The notes: generated from the letters alone by a model not told the origin. 24,175 nt of DNA from DASUCS01 sp041166745 (GCA_041166745.1 JBEEGH010000020.1:1-24175); one strand, 5' to 3'. Shown: positions 14,941 to 22,353, numbered from the stretch's first letter. Translations and numbers: made by a program.

Positions 14941-15723
14941 TCACGCGGGTTCGAGCAGGACGGCCCGTAGCTCGGTGAGTGTCGACGAATCGAGCTCGGC
15001 CTCCCCGGTGAGGTAGCCCTCGATCGACCCGTGACGGGCCTTCAGCGCTTCGATCGTCGCGGCCATGACCGGCGCCTGGGCGGTGAGGAACGGCCGAACG
15101 GCCTCGATGTCGACACCGACCTTTTCGAGCTCGGGTCCGAGGATGGCGAGGCGCTTGTTCGACCGGTATCGGGTCGTGAGTTCGTAGTCGAGAACGATGT
15201 CGTCGTCGCGGACGCCGAGCGCACCGAGGAGCAGCATTGCCATCAGCCCGGTGCGGTCCTTGCCTGCGGTGCAATGGAACACCATCGGATGGTTGGCCGG
15301 GTCGGCCGCCTGGATGATCACCTCACCGAAGTGCAGCGCGGCGTCTTCGAGCAGTCGCTCGTAGACCGCGGCCATCTCCTCGATGGTGTAGGTCTTCAGA
15401 TCGCCGGCCTTGATCGTCTCCAGCACCGAGCGCCCTTCGACCTCGTCGCCTCCGATGGGGAGGCGCTGACGGCGCAACTCAGGATGATCGGGTAGCCGGC
15501 TCGGGTTCTCGTCGACCTCGCGATCGACGCGGAAGTCGACGACGAGCTTGATGCCGAGGTCGGCGATGAGGGTCAGGTCGGGATCGGTCAGCTGATCGAG
15601 CCCGTCGCTGCGATACACGCAGCCCCAACGGGTGACGTGACCGTCGGCAGTCGGGTAACCGCCGAGGTCGCGCCAGTTCAACGCGCCCTCGAGCGCGACA
15701 AGCCGTTCGCGCTCTTCGGACAC
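14941..15723 (-). CDS. Tyrosine-protein phosphatase (CX5R family)
   Basis: This is a single-domain protein phosphatase of the bacterial tyrosine phosphatase type (the Y_phosphatase3-like family). It has 260 aa, the usual size. The active-site loop HCTAGKDRTG is at 150-159, with nucleophile Cys151 and phosphate-binding Arg157. The N-terminal signature NWRDLGGYPT (16-25) followed by YRSDGL is typical. Such enzymes remove phosphate from phosphotyrosine or phosphoinositides; the substrate here is unknown. No signal peptide or membrane segment is seen, so it should be cytoplasmic. The GTG start lies three bases after the rplL stop with no strong ribosome binding site, which suggests cotranscription and re-initiation after rplL. 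It ends just before the rpoB promoter region. Confidence 0.9.
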   Translation of the reverse strand: MSEERERLVALEGALNWRDLGGYPTADGHVTRWGCVYRSDGLDQLTDPDLTLIADLGIKLVVDFRVDREVDENPSRLPDHPELRRQRLPIGGDEVEGRSVLETIKAGDLKTYTIEEMAAVYERLLEDAALHFGEVIIQAADPANHPMVFHCTAGKDRTGLMAMLLLGALGVRDDDIVLDYELTTRYRSNKRLAILGPELEKVGVDIEAVRPFLTAQAPVMAATIEALKARHGSIEGYLTGEAELDSSTLTELRAVLLEPA

Positions 15724-15726
15724 GGA

Positions 15727-16116
15727 TTACTTGAGTTCGACGGTGGCGCCGGCCTCTTCGAGCTGCGCCTTCGCCTTCTCGGCGTCTTCCTTGGACACGT
15801 GCTCGAGCACGGCCTTGGGCGCGCCGTCGACCAGGTCCTTGGCCTCCTTGAGGCCGAGGTTGGTGAGCGCGCGCACCTCCTTGATCACCTGGATCTTCTT
15901 GTCGCCGGCAGCCTGGAGGATGACGTCGAACTCGTCCTTCTCCTCTTCCGCGGCTGCGCCGTCACCACCGCCGCCGCCCGAGGGCGCGGCGACAGCTACC
16001 GGAGCGGCCGCGGTGACGCCGAACTTCTCTTCGAAGTCCTTCAGCAACTCACTCAGCTCGAGCACCGTCATGTTGGCGATGGCGTCGAGGATGTCGTCCT
16101 TGGTCAGCGTGGGCAT
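15727..16116 (-). CDS. rplL: 50S ribosomal protein L7/L12
   Basis: L7/L12 forms the flexible multimeric stalk that recruits and stimulates translational GTPases. Length is 129 aa. Residues 1-35 are the dimerisation and L10-binding domain (LTKDDILDAIANMTVLELSE). An Ala/Gly-rich hinge follows (about 36-58), then the factor-binding domain with EFDVILQAAG, IKEVRALTNLGLKEAKDLV and GAPKAV. The start ATG follows the rplJ stop by three bases, and the purine-rich end of rplJ (GAGGAG) can serve as its binding site. Confidence 0.98.
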   Translation of the reverse strand: MPTLTKDDILDAIANMTVLELSELLKDFEEKFGVTAAAPVAVAAPSGGGGGDGAAAEEEKDEFDVILQAAGDKKIQVIKEVRALTNLGLKEAKDLVDGAPKAVLEHVSKEDAEKAKAQLEEAGATVELK

Positions 16117-16119
16117 TTC

Positions 16120-16905
16120 TCAGCTCTCCTCTGGAGATTCTTCTGTTGGTAGTTCGGTGTCGGTTGCGGCCGCAGCTTCGGGCTCGGCCGTCGCTTCGGC
16201 TTCGGGCTCGGCCGCCGTTTCGGGTTCGGCCTCCGGTGTAGGCGCTTCCGCCTCCGGCGCTGCGGTCGTTTCCGCCTCCGGGGTAGAAGCCTCGGGCTCG
16301 GCGGCAGGCGCTTCCGCGTCCGGCGCAGCTGCCTCGGGCTCGGCGGCAGGCTCGGCGGCGGGTGCTTCCGGCTCCGCCTCGGGCACGCCGCCGCGATCCT
16401 CGATGAGGGCCTTGAGTCCGTACGCGAGGTTGCGGGGCAGGGCTTGGAGGAGCCCGGCGAACTGCTGCATCGGTGCGGCCATCGCGCCGGCGAGCTGCGA
16501 CAGCAGCACCTCGCGTGAAGGCAGCTCGGCCAGCGCTCGGATCTGGTCGGCAGACAGCGGCTTGGTGCCGAGCAGTCCACCCTTCACGACCAGCGCAGGG
16601 TTGATGCGGGCGTAGTCGCGCAGCGCCTTCGCAACTGCGGCGGCGTCGCCTTCGATGAAGGTGATGGCCGTCGGTCCGGTGAGCAGCTCGTCGATCTCGA
16701 GGCCGAGATCGTGCGTCGCAAAGCGCACGAGGGTGTTCTTGTAGATCTTGTACTCGCCGCCGGCTTCGCGCAGCTGGCGACGAAGCTGGGAGATGGCCGC
16801 GACGTTCAGCCCTCGGTACTCGGTGAGCACGGCGGCACCCGCGGCAGAGAACTTCTCACGGACCTCGTCGACTACCGCGACCTTCTCGGGACGGGGATTC
16901 TCCAT
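16120..16905 (-). CDS. rplJ: 50S ribosomal protein L10 with acidic C-terminal extension
   Basis: L10 anchors the L7/L12 stalk to 23S rRNA. The ATG at 16905 (MENPRPEKVAVVDEV) has GGAGG five bases upstream; a GTG at 16911 lies inside that binding site and is rejected. Length is 261 aa, against about 165-180 for usual L10. Residues 1-173 are normal: the RNA-binding domain with LTEYRGL and YKIYKNTLVR, then the L12-binding helix around 130-170. Residues of about 174-261 are a low-complexity tail made almost only of Ala, Glu, Pro and Thr, with the unit PAAEPEA repeated at a 14-residue spacing. The DNA carries a 21-base exact repeat at 16289 and 16331. The tail is likely disordered and strongly negative; its role is unknown. 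Confidence 0.96.
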   Translation of the reverse strand: MENPRPEKVAVVDEVREKFSAAGAAVLTEYRGLNVAAISQLRRQLREAGGEYKIYKNTLVRFATHDLGLEIDELLTGPTAITFIEGDAAAVAKALRDYARINPALVVKGGLLGTKPLSADQIRALAELPSREVLLSQLAGAMAAPMQQFAGLLQALPRNLAYGLKALIEDRGGVPEAEPEAPAAEPAAEPEAAAPDAEAPAAEPEASTPEAETTAAPEAEAPTPEAEPETAAEPEAEATAEPEAAAATDTELPTEESPEES

Positions 16906-17050
16906 CCGCACCTCCTCTCGTTCATGTCTGGGCTCACGCGTATGCGGACGCCCAAGTCAGGAACTCGGAGGTGTCCGCCTCGTCGGGCGACCCGAAGGTC
17001 ATTGAGCGCAAGCGCACCGGATGTCTTTGGCGAGCAGTTCAGTTGTCGGA
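16906..17050 (-). promoter_or_regulatory. rplJ leader, candidate L10 autoregulatory RNA
   Basis: About 140 bases of untranslated leader precede rplJ. A stem pairs 16944-16949 with 16973-16978 and encloses a second stem (16952-16957 with 16963-16968, one G-U wobble as RNA). In many bacteria the L10-L12 complex binds the rplJ leader to repress its own synthesis. Position and nested-stem form fit such an element, but the known kink-turn could not be confirmed by eye. Confidence 0.45.
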
Positions 17051-17055
17051 CGAGG

Positions 17056-17085
17056 AGGGTAGCGGATGCGCCAGGGTGTGGTCAT
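17056..17085 (-). promoter_or_regulatory. Candidate promoter for rplJ-rplL
   Basis: On the minus strand ATGACC (17085-17080) and TACCCT (17061-17056) are 18 bases apart. The -35 is weak. A promoter is expected here, because rplJL is cut off from rplKA by the inserted secreted-protein genes. Confidence 0.4.
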
Positions 17086-17283
17086 CTTCCAACCGGGTGA
17101 TTGACACTCGCTACCGATCGAGCCACGCAAATGTGTCGAAAGGCTCGATTCGAAGGCGAACGAACCAGCAGACCCGGGTGAAGGCCACATCTTTCCACTC
17201 AAGATGCGTCCTTCGTGGTGTCGAGAACTAGTACAGGAACGGGGCAGAAATGCTCCCGCTGGGACCAAACCAAGGACGAAATC
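17086..17283. other. Divergent spacer between rplJ and the small secreted gene
   Basis: No gene is seen here. It should hold the promoter for the plus-strand secreted gene, but no convincing -35/-10 pair was found: TTGACA at 17101-17106 lacks a good -10 at the right distance. An 8-bp perfect inverted repeat pairs 17117-17124 with 17142-17149. The open frame from 17215 is an upstream extension of the next gene. Confidence 0.5.
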
Positions 17284-17742
17284 ATGCGCCGCAGCTCTGC
17301 AAAGTTCGCACTCATCGCGTTGTTGGCCGCCGGCCTGTTCGCGCTCGCGCCAGCCGCACAGGCCGCCAAAGGCACCGGCGGTAGCGCCGGCGGCAAGGGC
17401 GGAAAGCCGAGCGGTGGCTCGGGCACCATCAGCGTCGTGATGGTGAGCGACCAGAACGCCGACGGTCTGCCGAACTGGGGCGACTCGATCCGCTTCAACG
17501 TGTCGACCACCGCGACCACCGAGCCCCACGTGAGCCTGCAGTGCAGCCAGGGCGGGACGGTCGTCTACACGGCCCAGACCGGCTACTACGCCAGCTACCC
17601 GTGGCCCTCGACCCAAACGTTCAGCCTGTCCTCCGGTGCCTGGACCAGCGGCGCCGCCAGCTGCTCCGCTCGCCTCTACTCGCTCAACAACTCGGGCGCC
17701 AGCACCACACTGGCAACCACGAGCTTCGCCGTCGCCGCCTGA
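17284..17742 (+). CDS. Small secreted protein, single beta domain
   Basis: This is the only plus-strand gene. The ATG at 17284 has AAGGA seven bases upstream and opens a clear Sec signal peptide: MRRSSAK, a hydrophobic core (8-22) and AQA as cleavage site near residue 27. The upstream in-frame start at 17215 would bury the signal and is rejected. After a Gly/Ser/Lys linker (29-47) comes a domain of about 105 residues, rich in Thr and Ser, with alternating beta-like pattern and two cysteines (Cys87, Cys127) that probably form a disulfide. D56-x-N58-x-D60-G61 with Asp67 at the twelfth position fits an EF-hand type calcium loop. Mature size is about 125 aa. Function unknown; an exported, possibly surface-associated protein. 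It converges with the large secreted protein. Confidence 0.85.
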   Translation: MRRSSAKFALIALLAAGLFALAPAAQAAKGTGGSAGGKGGKPSGGSGTISVVMVSDQNADGLPNWGDSIRFNVSTTATTEPHVSLQCSQGGTVVYTAQTGYYASYPWPSTQTFSLSSGAWTSGAASCSARLYSLNNSGASTTLATTSFAVAA

Positions 17743-17760
17743 CCCGCACCCACCAGTACG

Positions 17761-17802
17761 TGAAGAGGCCCCAGCTGTTCGGCTGGGGCCTCTTCAGTTT
17801 TT
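17761..17802 (+). terminator. Intrinsic terminator between convergent secreted genes
   Basis: A perfect 15-bp stem (17761-17775 with 17782-17796), a 6-base loop TGTTCG, and a T-run at 17798-17802. It lies 18 bases after the plus-strand gene. The minus-strand gene ends 21 bases beyond it, so the hairpin may also help end that transcript, though on that strand no T-run follows. Confidence 0.93.
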
Positions 17803-17822
17803 GCCTTGGCGGATAGGAGTCG

Positions 17823-19988
17823 CTAGTTGGTCACGTCGATCGTCGTCACCTCGGTACAGGTGTCGAAACCGCTGATGAACGTGTTGTTGCTGCTGAACAC
17901 AACATGCCAGTGGTAGGTGTCGTCGTTCGAGGCGTTCACGAAGAAGGCCGTGTTCGTCGTGTTGAACGTGCCGGCAGCCGAAACCGTGATCGGCGCTTGG
18001 GTGTACTCAACGCTGCCAGTGGAGCAGCTGCTGCCCTTGACCAGCGTGATGTTGAGCGTTCCAGTCGGCGTGGCCCCATTTGCGGAGGACAGCACCACCG
18101 AGTCGTTAGGCAGCCACTTCTGCGCCGACGTGTAACTCGTCGTGTCCGACACCGTGAAGCATTCGCTGTGTGTCGCGTCGCCCGAGGTCAGGTAGTTGCC
18201 CGTGTCGGGTGTGTACGTCGCCCGGAAGCACCACACTCCCAGCTGGTTGGCGGTGACCGTTCCGGACGTCGCCTCGGTCTGCGGCGGATCCTCTGAACCG
18301 ACCACCGCGGTCGCCGTGACTGGATTGCCCGAGACCGCGGTTCCCGCTCCGCTCGCGCACACTTCCGAGCCCGCTGCTCCACTGACCTGCGTTGGATTGC
18401 ACACGGAGAAACTGACGGTTCCGGTCGGATCACCGAGACCCGTCGCACCCGTGATCACCGCGTGGTCAACGACACTCGCCCCGAACGAAACGGCTGTGGT
18501 GTTCGCAAGAGGACTGCCACTCTGCGGATGTGTCTCGGTGGAGGTGCCGTGTTGCACAACCTCGAAGCACTCCGTCGCGGCCGAGAACTCCTTCAGCGGA
18601 CTCGGATCGACCACGTAGTTGGCATCGCCGGCCCACTGCGCACGGAAGCAATAGTGCCCGGGGGTGAGTGGACTTCCCGACGTATTCACCGGACTGGTGT
18701 CCGCGGTAGCGGTCGCTCCCGACCCAGCCAGCGTGAACGAACCCAGCGAGGTGCCGACCTTGCCCGTGGTGCCGTCGCACGCCGCCGTGCTGCCGGTTGC
18801 GAACGAGCAGAGGAAGAACTCAACGCTTCCCGCCGGGGTTTTCGTGGCGCTGCTGCCGGTGACGGTGACGGTGTCGTGGACCGAGGCACCCGGGTTCACC
18901 GAGCTGGAAGAGACGGCCGTCGTCATCGTCACACTGCAATTGGCGAACTGTCCGAGGACGAAGTCCTTCAGCGTTGCCGTCGTCGACGTCGACGAACGCG
19001 TCTCCGACGCGACGCTCGAGAAGCACTCGTCGCCGAGGCCGAGCGCCGTCAGGTTGATGCCGCCCTCGTAGAACTCGCCATTGAGGTACGAGTGCAACCC
19101 GCTCTTGTCGGTGAAGGACCACGGTGCCACGGTTCCGTTACTCGGGTTGACGATTCCGCAGAAGGCGTCGCCGGCGCCCAGCACGTTCGAGCACTTCGCT
19201 GCGTCGGACGATTCCAGCACCTTCAGGTTTCCGGAGATCGTCGAATCCCATTGGTACACCGTGATCGTCGACGTGGTTCCGCCGTTGCTGAAGTTACTGA
19301 TGACGAGAACGTCGCCGTTCTTGTGAACGCCCTTGAACGCGGTACCGCCGCCCGTCTTCGCGGTGCCGAGTGTGATCTTGTTCTGGAAGAACCAGAACCC
19401 TTGCTGGGCGTCGCCGCTGTTGTCGTAGCGGTCCGATCCGAAGAACAGCACGTCACATTTGGCGGCTAGCCCTCCCCCATTCGGAAGATCCGACGGGCAA
19501 GCAGTTGCATTCGAGTCGCCCAACACAGGATCAGGAGTCAGGGAGTACCGGGTGGCGAAGCTGTGCAGCAGGTTGTCCTTGTCCGGCAGCCCGCCCGCTC
19601 CGTCCTTCCATGCCCATTGATCGACGTTGATCCCATCCTTTGAACCGCCGCCCGTGAAGATGGACGCGTTCAGCGAGCCGTCGTCGGTCCACGAGACCGC
19701 CGCCGCATTCGCGGTGTTCGTCCCAGCCGCACACGCGGTCGGGTTCGCCTGATGACAGACCTTGTCCCAGTCGTCCGTCGCGGGAGGACTGATCGGATCG
19801 GTGGACGATTGCGCGTCGCCATCGAGCTGGAAGGCGCCGGTGTCGTGCACGGCGGCGGCCGGGACGATGAGATACGCCATCCCGCTCACGACGAGCAGGA
19901 GGACGGAAAGAGCCTTAAACCGCCGATGTTCGCTTCGGAACCACGACCGGGACGCACCCGATCGCAGAAGAGACGTTGCTCGTGCCAT
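17823..19988 (-). CDS. Large secreted Ig-like repeat protein
   Basis: This is an exported protein of 721 aa. Residues 1-24 are a long basic n-region, 25-41 a hydrophobic core, and cleavage is likely after AAA at 46. Residues 47-350 form a distinct N-terminal module with DDWDKVC (72-78), GGGSKD (113-118), PDKDNLLHSF (135-144), FGSDRYDNSGDAQQGFWFFQN (183-203, read in parts) and GVHKNGDVLVISNFSNGG (220-237). I recall this pattern from other secreted actinobacterial and Chloroflexi proteins, without a named function. Three Ig-like units follow at about 352-478, 482-615 and 618-721; the first two share P-x-G-[ST]-V-x-F and YCFRA/WCFRA. Many Cys suggest disulfides. No LPXTG or C-terminal anchor is visible. 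The ATG has GAGGGAG about ten bases upstream. It sits between rplA and rplJ. Adhesin or envelope role is possible but unproven. Confidence 0.87.
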   Translation of the reverse strand: MARATSLLRSGASRSWFRSEHRRFKALSVLLLVVSGMAYLIVPAAAVHDTGAFQLDGDAQSSTDPISPPATDDWDKVCHQANPTACAAGTNTANAAAVSWTDDGSLNASIFTGGGSKDGINVDQWAWKDGAGGLPDKDNLLHSFATRYSLTPDPVLGDSNATACPSDLPNGGGLAAKCDVLFFGSDRYDNSGDAQQGFWFFQNKITLGTAKTGGGTAFKGVHKNGDVLVISNFSNGGTTSTITVYQWDSTISGNLKVLESSDAAKCSNVLGAGDAFCGIVNPSNGTVAPWSFTDKSGLHSYLNGEFYEGGINLTALGLGDECFSSVASETRSSTSTTATLKDFVLGQFANCSVTMTTAVSSSSVNPGASVHDTVTVTGSSATKTPAGSVEFFLCSFATGSTAACDGTTGKVGTSLGSFTLAGSGATATADTSPVNTSGSPLTPGHYCFRAQWAGDANYVVDPSPLKEFSAATECFEVVQHGTSTETHPQSGSPLANTTAVSFGASVVDHAVITGATGLGDPTGTVSFSVCNPTQVSGAAGSEVCASGAGTAVSGNPVTATAVVGSEDPPQTEATSGTVTANQLGVWCFRATYTPDTGNYLTSGDATHSECFTVSDTTSYTSAQKWLPNDSVVLSSANGATPTGTLNITLVKGSSCSTGSVEYTQAPITVSAAGTFNTTNTAFFVNASNDDTYHWHVVFSSNNTFISGFDTCTEVTTIDVTN

Positions 19989-20340
19989 TTGTCGATTTCT
20001 CCCTCGGTAGGCCGCGCAGCGCGCGAACTTGAAGGGGAGACTTCGAACGGTTGTCGCCCGTCACGAGACAGCGATGTAGATGAGCATCACCTGTAGTCAT
20101 CCACCGCAGCACCGGTCGCCCGACCATCGTTTCTCCGTCCACCCGCTTTTGACGAAAAACGGTCTGCGCGACCCGTACCCACGCCTTCCGATTCCGCTGG
20201 CTTCGACGGAGGTTTCGCCATTCGCTCGCCTCGGATCAGGCGACCAGATTTTGATCCGAGGGTCGGTGCGCCGCCGATAGGGACATCGCCTCGGCCAGCG
20301 GAAAAGTTACAGATCTCCGCAGATCGAGGAGATTTCCCGA
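19989..20340. other. Gene-free spacer between rplA and the large secreted gene
   Basis: This 352-base spacer holds inverted repeats but no convincing gene. Near rplA, 20313-20318 pairs with 20328-20333 and on the minus strand is followed seven bases later by TTTT, a weak terminator candidate. A perfect 10-bp repeat pairs 20229-20238 with 20252-20261. Close to the secreted gene, 20054-20074 forms a hairpin with one bulged base in the likely 5' leader. A 44-codon open frame (20221 to 20087, minus) has GAGG upstream but a biased Arg/Gly/Ser composition and no recognisable relatives; it is not called. No clear promoter was found. Confidence 0.6.
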
Positions 20341-21051
20341 TCAAACGGGAGTGAGGTCGTCCCGCAAACGGTTCGGGTCGACCTTGACGCTCGGGCCCAT
20401 CGTCGTGGCCAGCGAGATGCGCCTCAGGTAGCGGCCCTTCGATGCGGCCGGCTTGGCCCGCTGGAGCTCGTCGAGGACGGCTCGCATGTTCGCGCCCAAC
20501 GCATCGGAGGCGAAGCTCACCTTGCCGATCGGCACGTGCACGTTGCCGTACCGGTCGGTGCGGTACTCGACCTTGCCGCCCTTGAACTCGCCGACGGCCT
20601 TGCCGACCTCAGTCGTGACCGTGCCGGTCTTGGGGTTGGGCATCAGACCACGTGGGCCGAGGGTGCGGCCGAGCTTGCCGACCATCGGCATCAGATCTGG
20701 GGTGGCGATGGCGACGTCGAAGTCGAGCATCCCGCCCTCGATCTGGGCGGCGAGATCATCCGCGCCCACGAGATCGGCGCCCGCCGCGCGGGCTTCGGCG
20801 GCCGCATCTCCTTGGGCGAACACGGCGACGCGCACGTCTTTGCCGGTGCCCGATGGGAGCGCGACGGTGCCGCGGATCATCTGCTCGGCCTTGCGGGGGT
20901 CGACGCCGAGCCGGACGGCGAGCTCGACGGTCTCGTCGAACTTGGCCTTACCCGTGGACTTCGTGAGCTCGATCGCCTCGGCCGGGGTGCGCAGCTCATC
21001 GCGGTCGAACGCTCGGGCTGCATCGGTGTACTTCTTGCCGTGCTGGGTCAT
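20341..21051 (-). CDS. rplA: 50S ribosomal protein L1
   Basis: L1 forms the mobile stalk at the ribosomal E site and in many bacteria represses translation of its own operon. Length is 236 aa, normal. Conserved segments include KFDETVELAVRLGVDPRKA (37-55), IRGTVALPSGTGK, the hinge region with GRTLGPRGLMPNPKTGTVT, and the C-terminal SVKVDP. The ATG has a strong AGGAGG five bases upstream. It follows rplK by a 73-base spacer with a palindrome and hairpin. Downstream the operon stops: the secreted gene follows instead of rplJ. Confidence 0.98.
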   Translation of the reverse strand: MTQHGKKYTDAARAFDRDELRTPAEAIELTKSTGKAKFDETVELAVRLGVDPRKAEQMIRGTVALPSGTGKDVRVAVFAQGDAAAEARAAGADLVGADDLAAQIEGGMLDFDVAIATPDLMPMVGKLGRTLGPRGLMPNPKTGTVTTEVGKAVGEFKGGKVEYRTDRYGNVHVPIGKVSFASDALGANMRAVLDELQRAKPAASKGRYLRRISLATTMGPSVKVDPNRLRDDLTPV

Positions 21052-21075
21052 CTTCGCCTCCTGGGCTCCCTCGTT

Positions 21076-21110
21076 GATCCCGGGATCCGCCGGCGAGGTG
21101 CCTCCGGCGG
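21076..21110 (-). promoter_or_regulatory. Palindrome and hairpin in the rplK-rplA spacer
   Basis: A 12-bp perfect palindrome (21076-21087) adjoins a 7-bp perfect stem (21087-21093 with 21104-21110, 10-base loop). It lies 25-60 bases before the rplA start. It may be a translational control or L1-binding site, since L1 autoregulates in other bacteria, but the usual site is before rplK, so this is inference. Confidence 0.4.
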
Positions 21111-21124
21111 TGGGCAGTGCTCTG

Positions 21125-21550
21125 TCAGACGACGGTGAGGCCCATCGACCGGGCGGTGCCGGCGACCTGCTTCTTCGCCGCGTCGAGATCGTTGGCGTTG
21201 AGGTCGGGCATCTTGGTCTTCGCGATCTCCGCGACCTGCGCGTCGGTCACCGTTCCAGCGCCTTCGCGGCCCGGGGTGACCGAGCCCTTGTCGATTCCCG
21301 CGGCCTGGCGCAGCAGCACCGGGGTCGGCGGGGTCTTCAAGATGAACGTGAACGAGCGGTCTTCGAAGACGGTGATCTCGACGGGGACGATCGTGCCCCG
21401 CTGGTTCTCCGTCTGGGCGTTGTACATCTTGCAGAAGTCCATGATCGCCACACCGTGCGGACCGAGCGCGGTACCGACAGGGGGCGCGGGCGTTGCGGCA
21501 CCCGCCGGGATCTGGATCTTGACGACGGCCGCGACCTTTTTCTTGGCCAT
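21125..21550 (-). CDS. rplK: 50S ribosomal protein L11
   Basis: L11 binds the GTPase-associated region of 23S rRNA and is needed for the stringent response through RelA. Length is 141 aa, standard. The N-terminal domain shows the proline-rich IQIPAGAATPAPPVGTALGPHGV; the C-terminal domain shows FEDRSFTF, KTPPTPVLL and GTVTDAQV. The start is the ATG of MAKKKVAAVVKIQ. The upstream spacer of 52 bases has GTAG three times in tandem and no strong Shine-Dalgarno sequence. Confidence 0.98.
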   Translation of the reverse strand: MAKKKVAAVVKIQIPAGAATPAPPVGTALGPHGVAIMDFCKMYNAQTENQRGTIVPVEITVFEDRSFTFILKTPPTPVLLRQAAGIDKGSVTPGREGAGTVTDAQVAEIAKTKMPDLNANDLDAAKKQVAGTARSMGLTVV

Positions 21551-21602
21551 GGTGGAGCTACCTACCTACGTGCTTGAGGACGGAAGATTCTGCCAGCCAG
21601 AG

Positions 21603-22352
21603 CTACAGCTTGGCGACTTGACTGAATTCGAGCTCGACCGGGGTCTCACGGCCGAAGATGTTGACCAGCACCTTGAGCTTGAGCTGGTCCTCGTTGATCT
21701 CGATGATCTCGCCCGAGAAGTCGGCGAAGGGACCCTCGCGCACCCGCACCGTCTCGCCGGTCTCGTATTCGAGACGGGGCTTGCCGCGCTTGGCGGCGAT
21801 CTCTTCATCGCCGGTCACGACGAGGAGGAACTTCTCCACATCGCGCCGCGACAACGGTGACGGCTTCGAGCCGGCGCCGACGAACCCGGTGACGCCGGGC
21901 GTGTTGCGGATGACGTACCACGAGTCGTCGTCGAGGTCACAGCGCACCAGGAGGTAGCCCGGGAAGACCTTCTTCTGAACGACGACCTTCTTGCCGTTCT
22001 TGAACTCGATGACGTCTTCCATCGGGATGACGACTTCGTGGATGCGCTCCTCCATGTTCATGGACGAGATGCGGGCCTCGAGGTTCTGCTTGACCTTCTT
22101 CTCGTAGCCCGACTGCGTGTGCACGACGAACCATTGCCCGGCCCGGTCGAAGGGACTCTCGACGGGAGGGGCCGCGGCCTCCTCTTCCTCGTCGAGCAGG
22201 TCGTCGACATCGACGACCGCATCAACGGGTTCGGTCTCGGCTTCGGCCGCGGGTTCGACAGCGGTCTCTTCGACAGCGGCTTCGTCGATGGTCGTATCAC
22301 TCATTGGTTCTGCATCCGGTTCTGAATCGTCGGGGGAGGCGAGATCACTCAT
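21603..22352 (-). CDS. nusG: Transcription termination/antitermination factor NusG
   Basis: NusG binds the RNA polymerase clamp, affects pausing and Rho termination, and links polymerase to the ribosome through S10. Length is 249 aa. Residues 1-70 are an acidic, Ala/Glu/Val-rich N-terminal extension. The NGN domain starts at QWFVVHTQSGYEKKVKQNL (73-91) and includes FPGYLLVRCDLDD and TPGVTGFVG. The KOW domain is at the C-terminus (VREGPFADFSGEI). The ATG at 22352 follows the secE stop by one base; an internal ATG at 22304 is the only alternative and also lacks a strong binding site. Such N-terminal extensions are common in actinobacterial NusG. Confidence 0.97.
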   Translation of the reverse strand: MSDLASPDDSEPDAEPMSDTTIDEAAVEETAVEPAAEAETEPVDAVVDVDDLLDEEEEAAAPPVESPFDRAGQWFVVHTQSGYEKKVKQNLEARISSMNMEERIHEVVIPMEDVIEFKNGKKVVVQKKVFPGYLLVRCDLDDDSWYVIRNTPGVTGFVGAGSKPSPLSRRDVEKFLLVVTGDEEIAAKRGKPRLEYETGETVRVREGPFADFSGEIIEINEDQLKLKVLVNIFGRETPVELEFSQVAKL

Positions 22353-22353
22353 G

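Noticed and set aside
16289..16351. Short direct repeats as a CRISPR array
   Set aside because: They lie in frame in the L10 tail and encode a repeated peptide; there are only two units and no spacers.
16999..17616. Minus-strand open frame of 205 codons over the small secreted gene
   Set aside because: It is antisense to a gene with a clear signal peptide and crosses the rplJ promoter region; composition is shadow-like.
20087..20344. Minus-strand open frame of 85 codons after rplA (with an inner ATG at 20221)
   Set aside because: It starts with TTG over the rplA stop, crosses two hairpins, and is Arg/Gly/Ser-rich without recognisable motifs. A short 44-codon product cannot be fully excluded.
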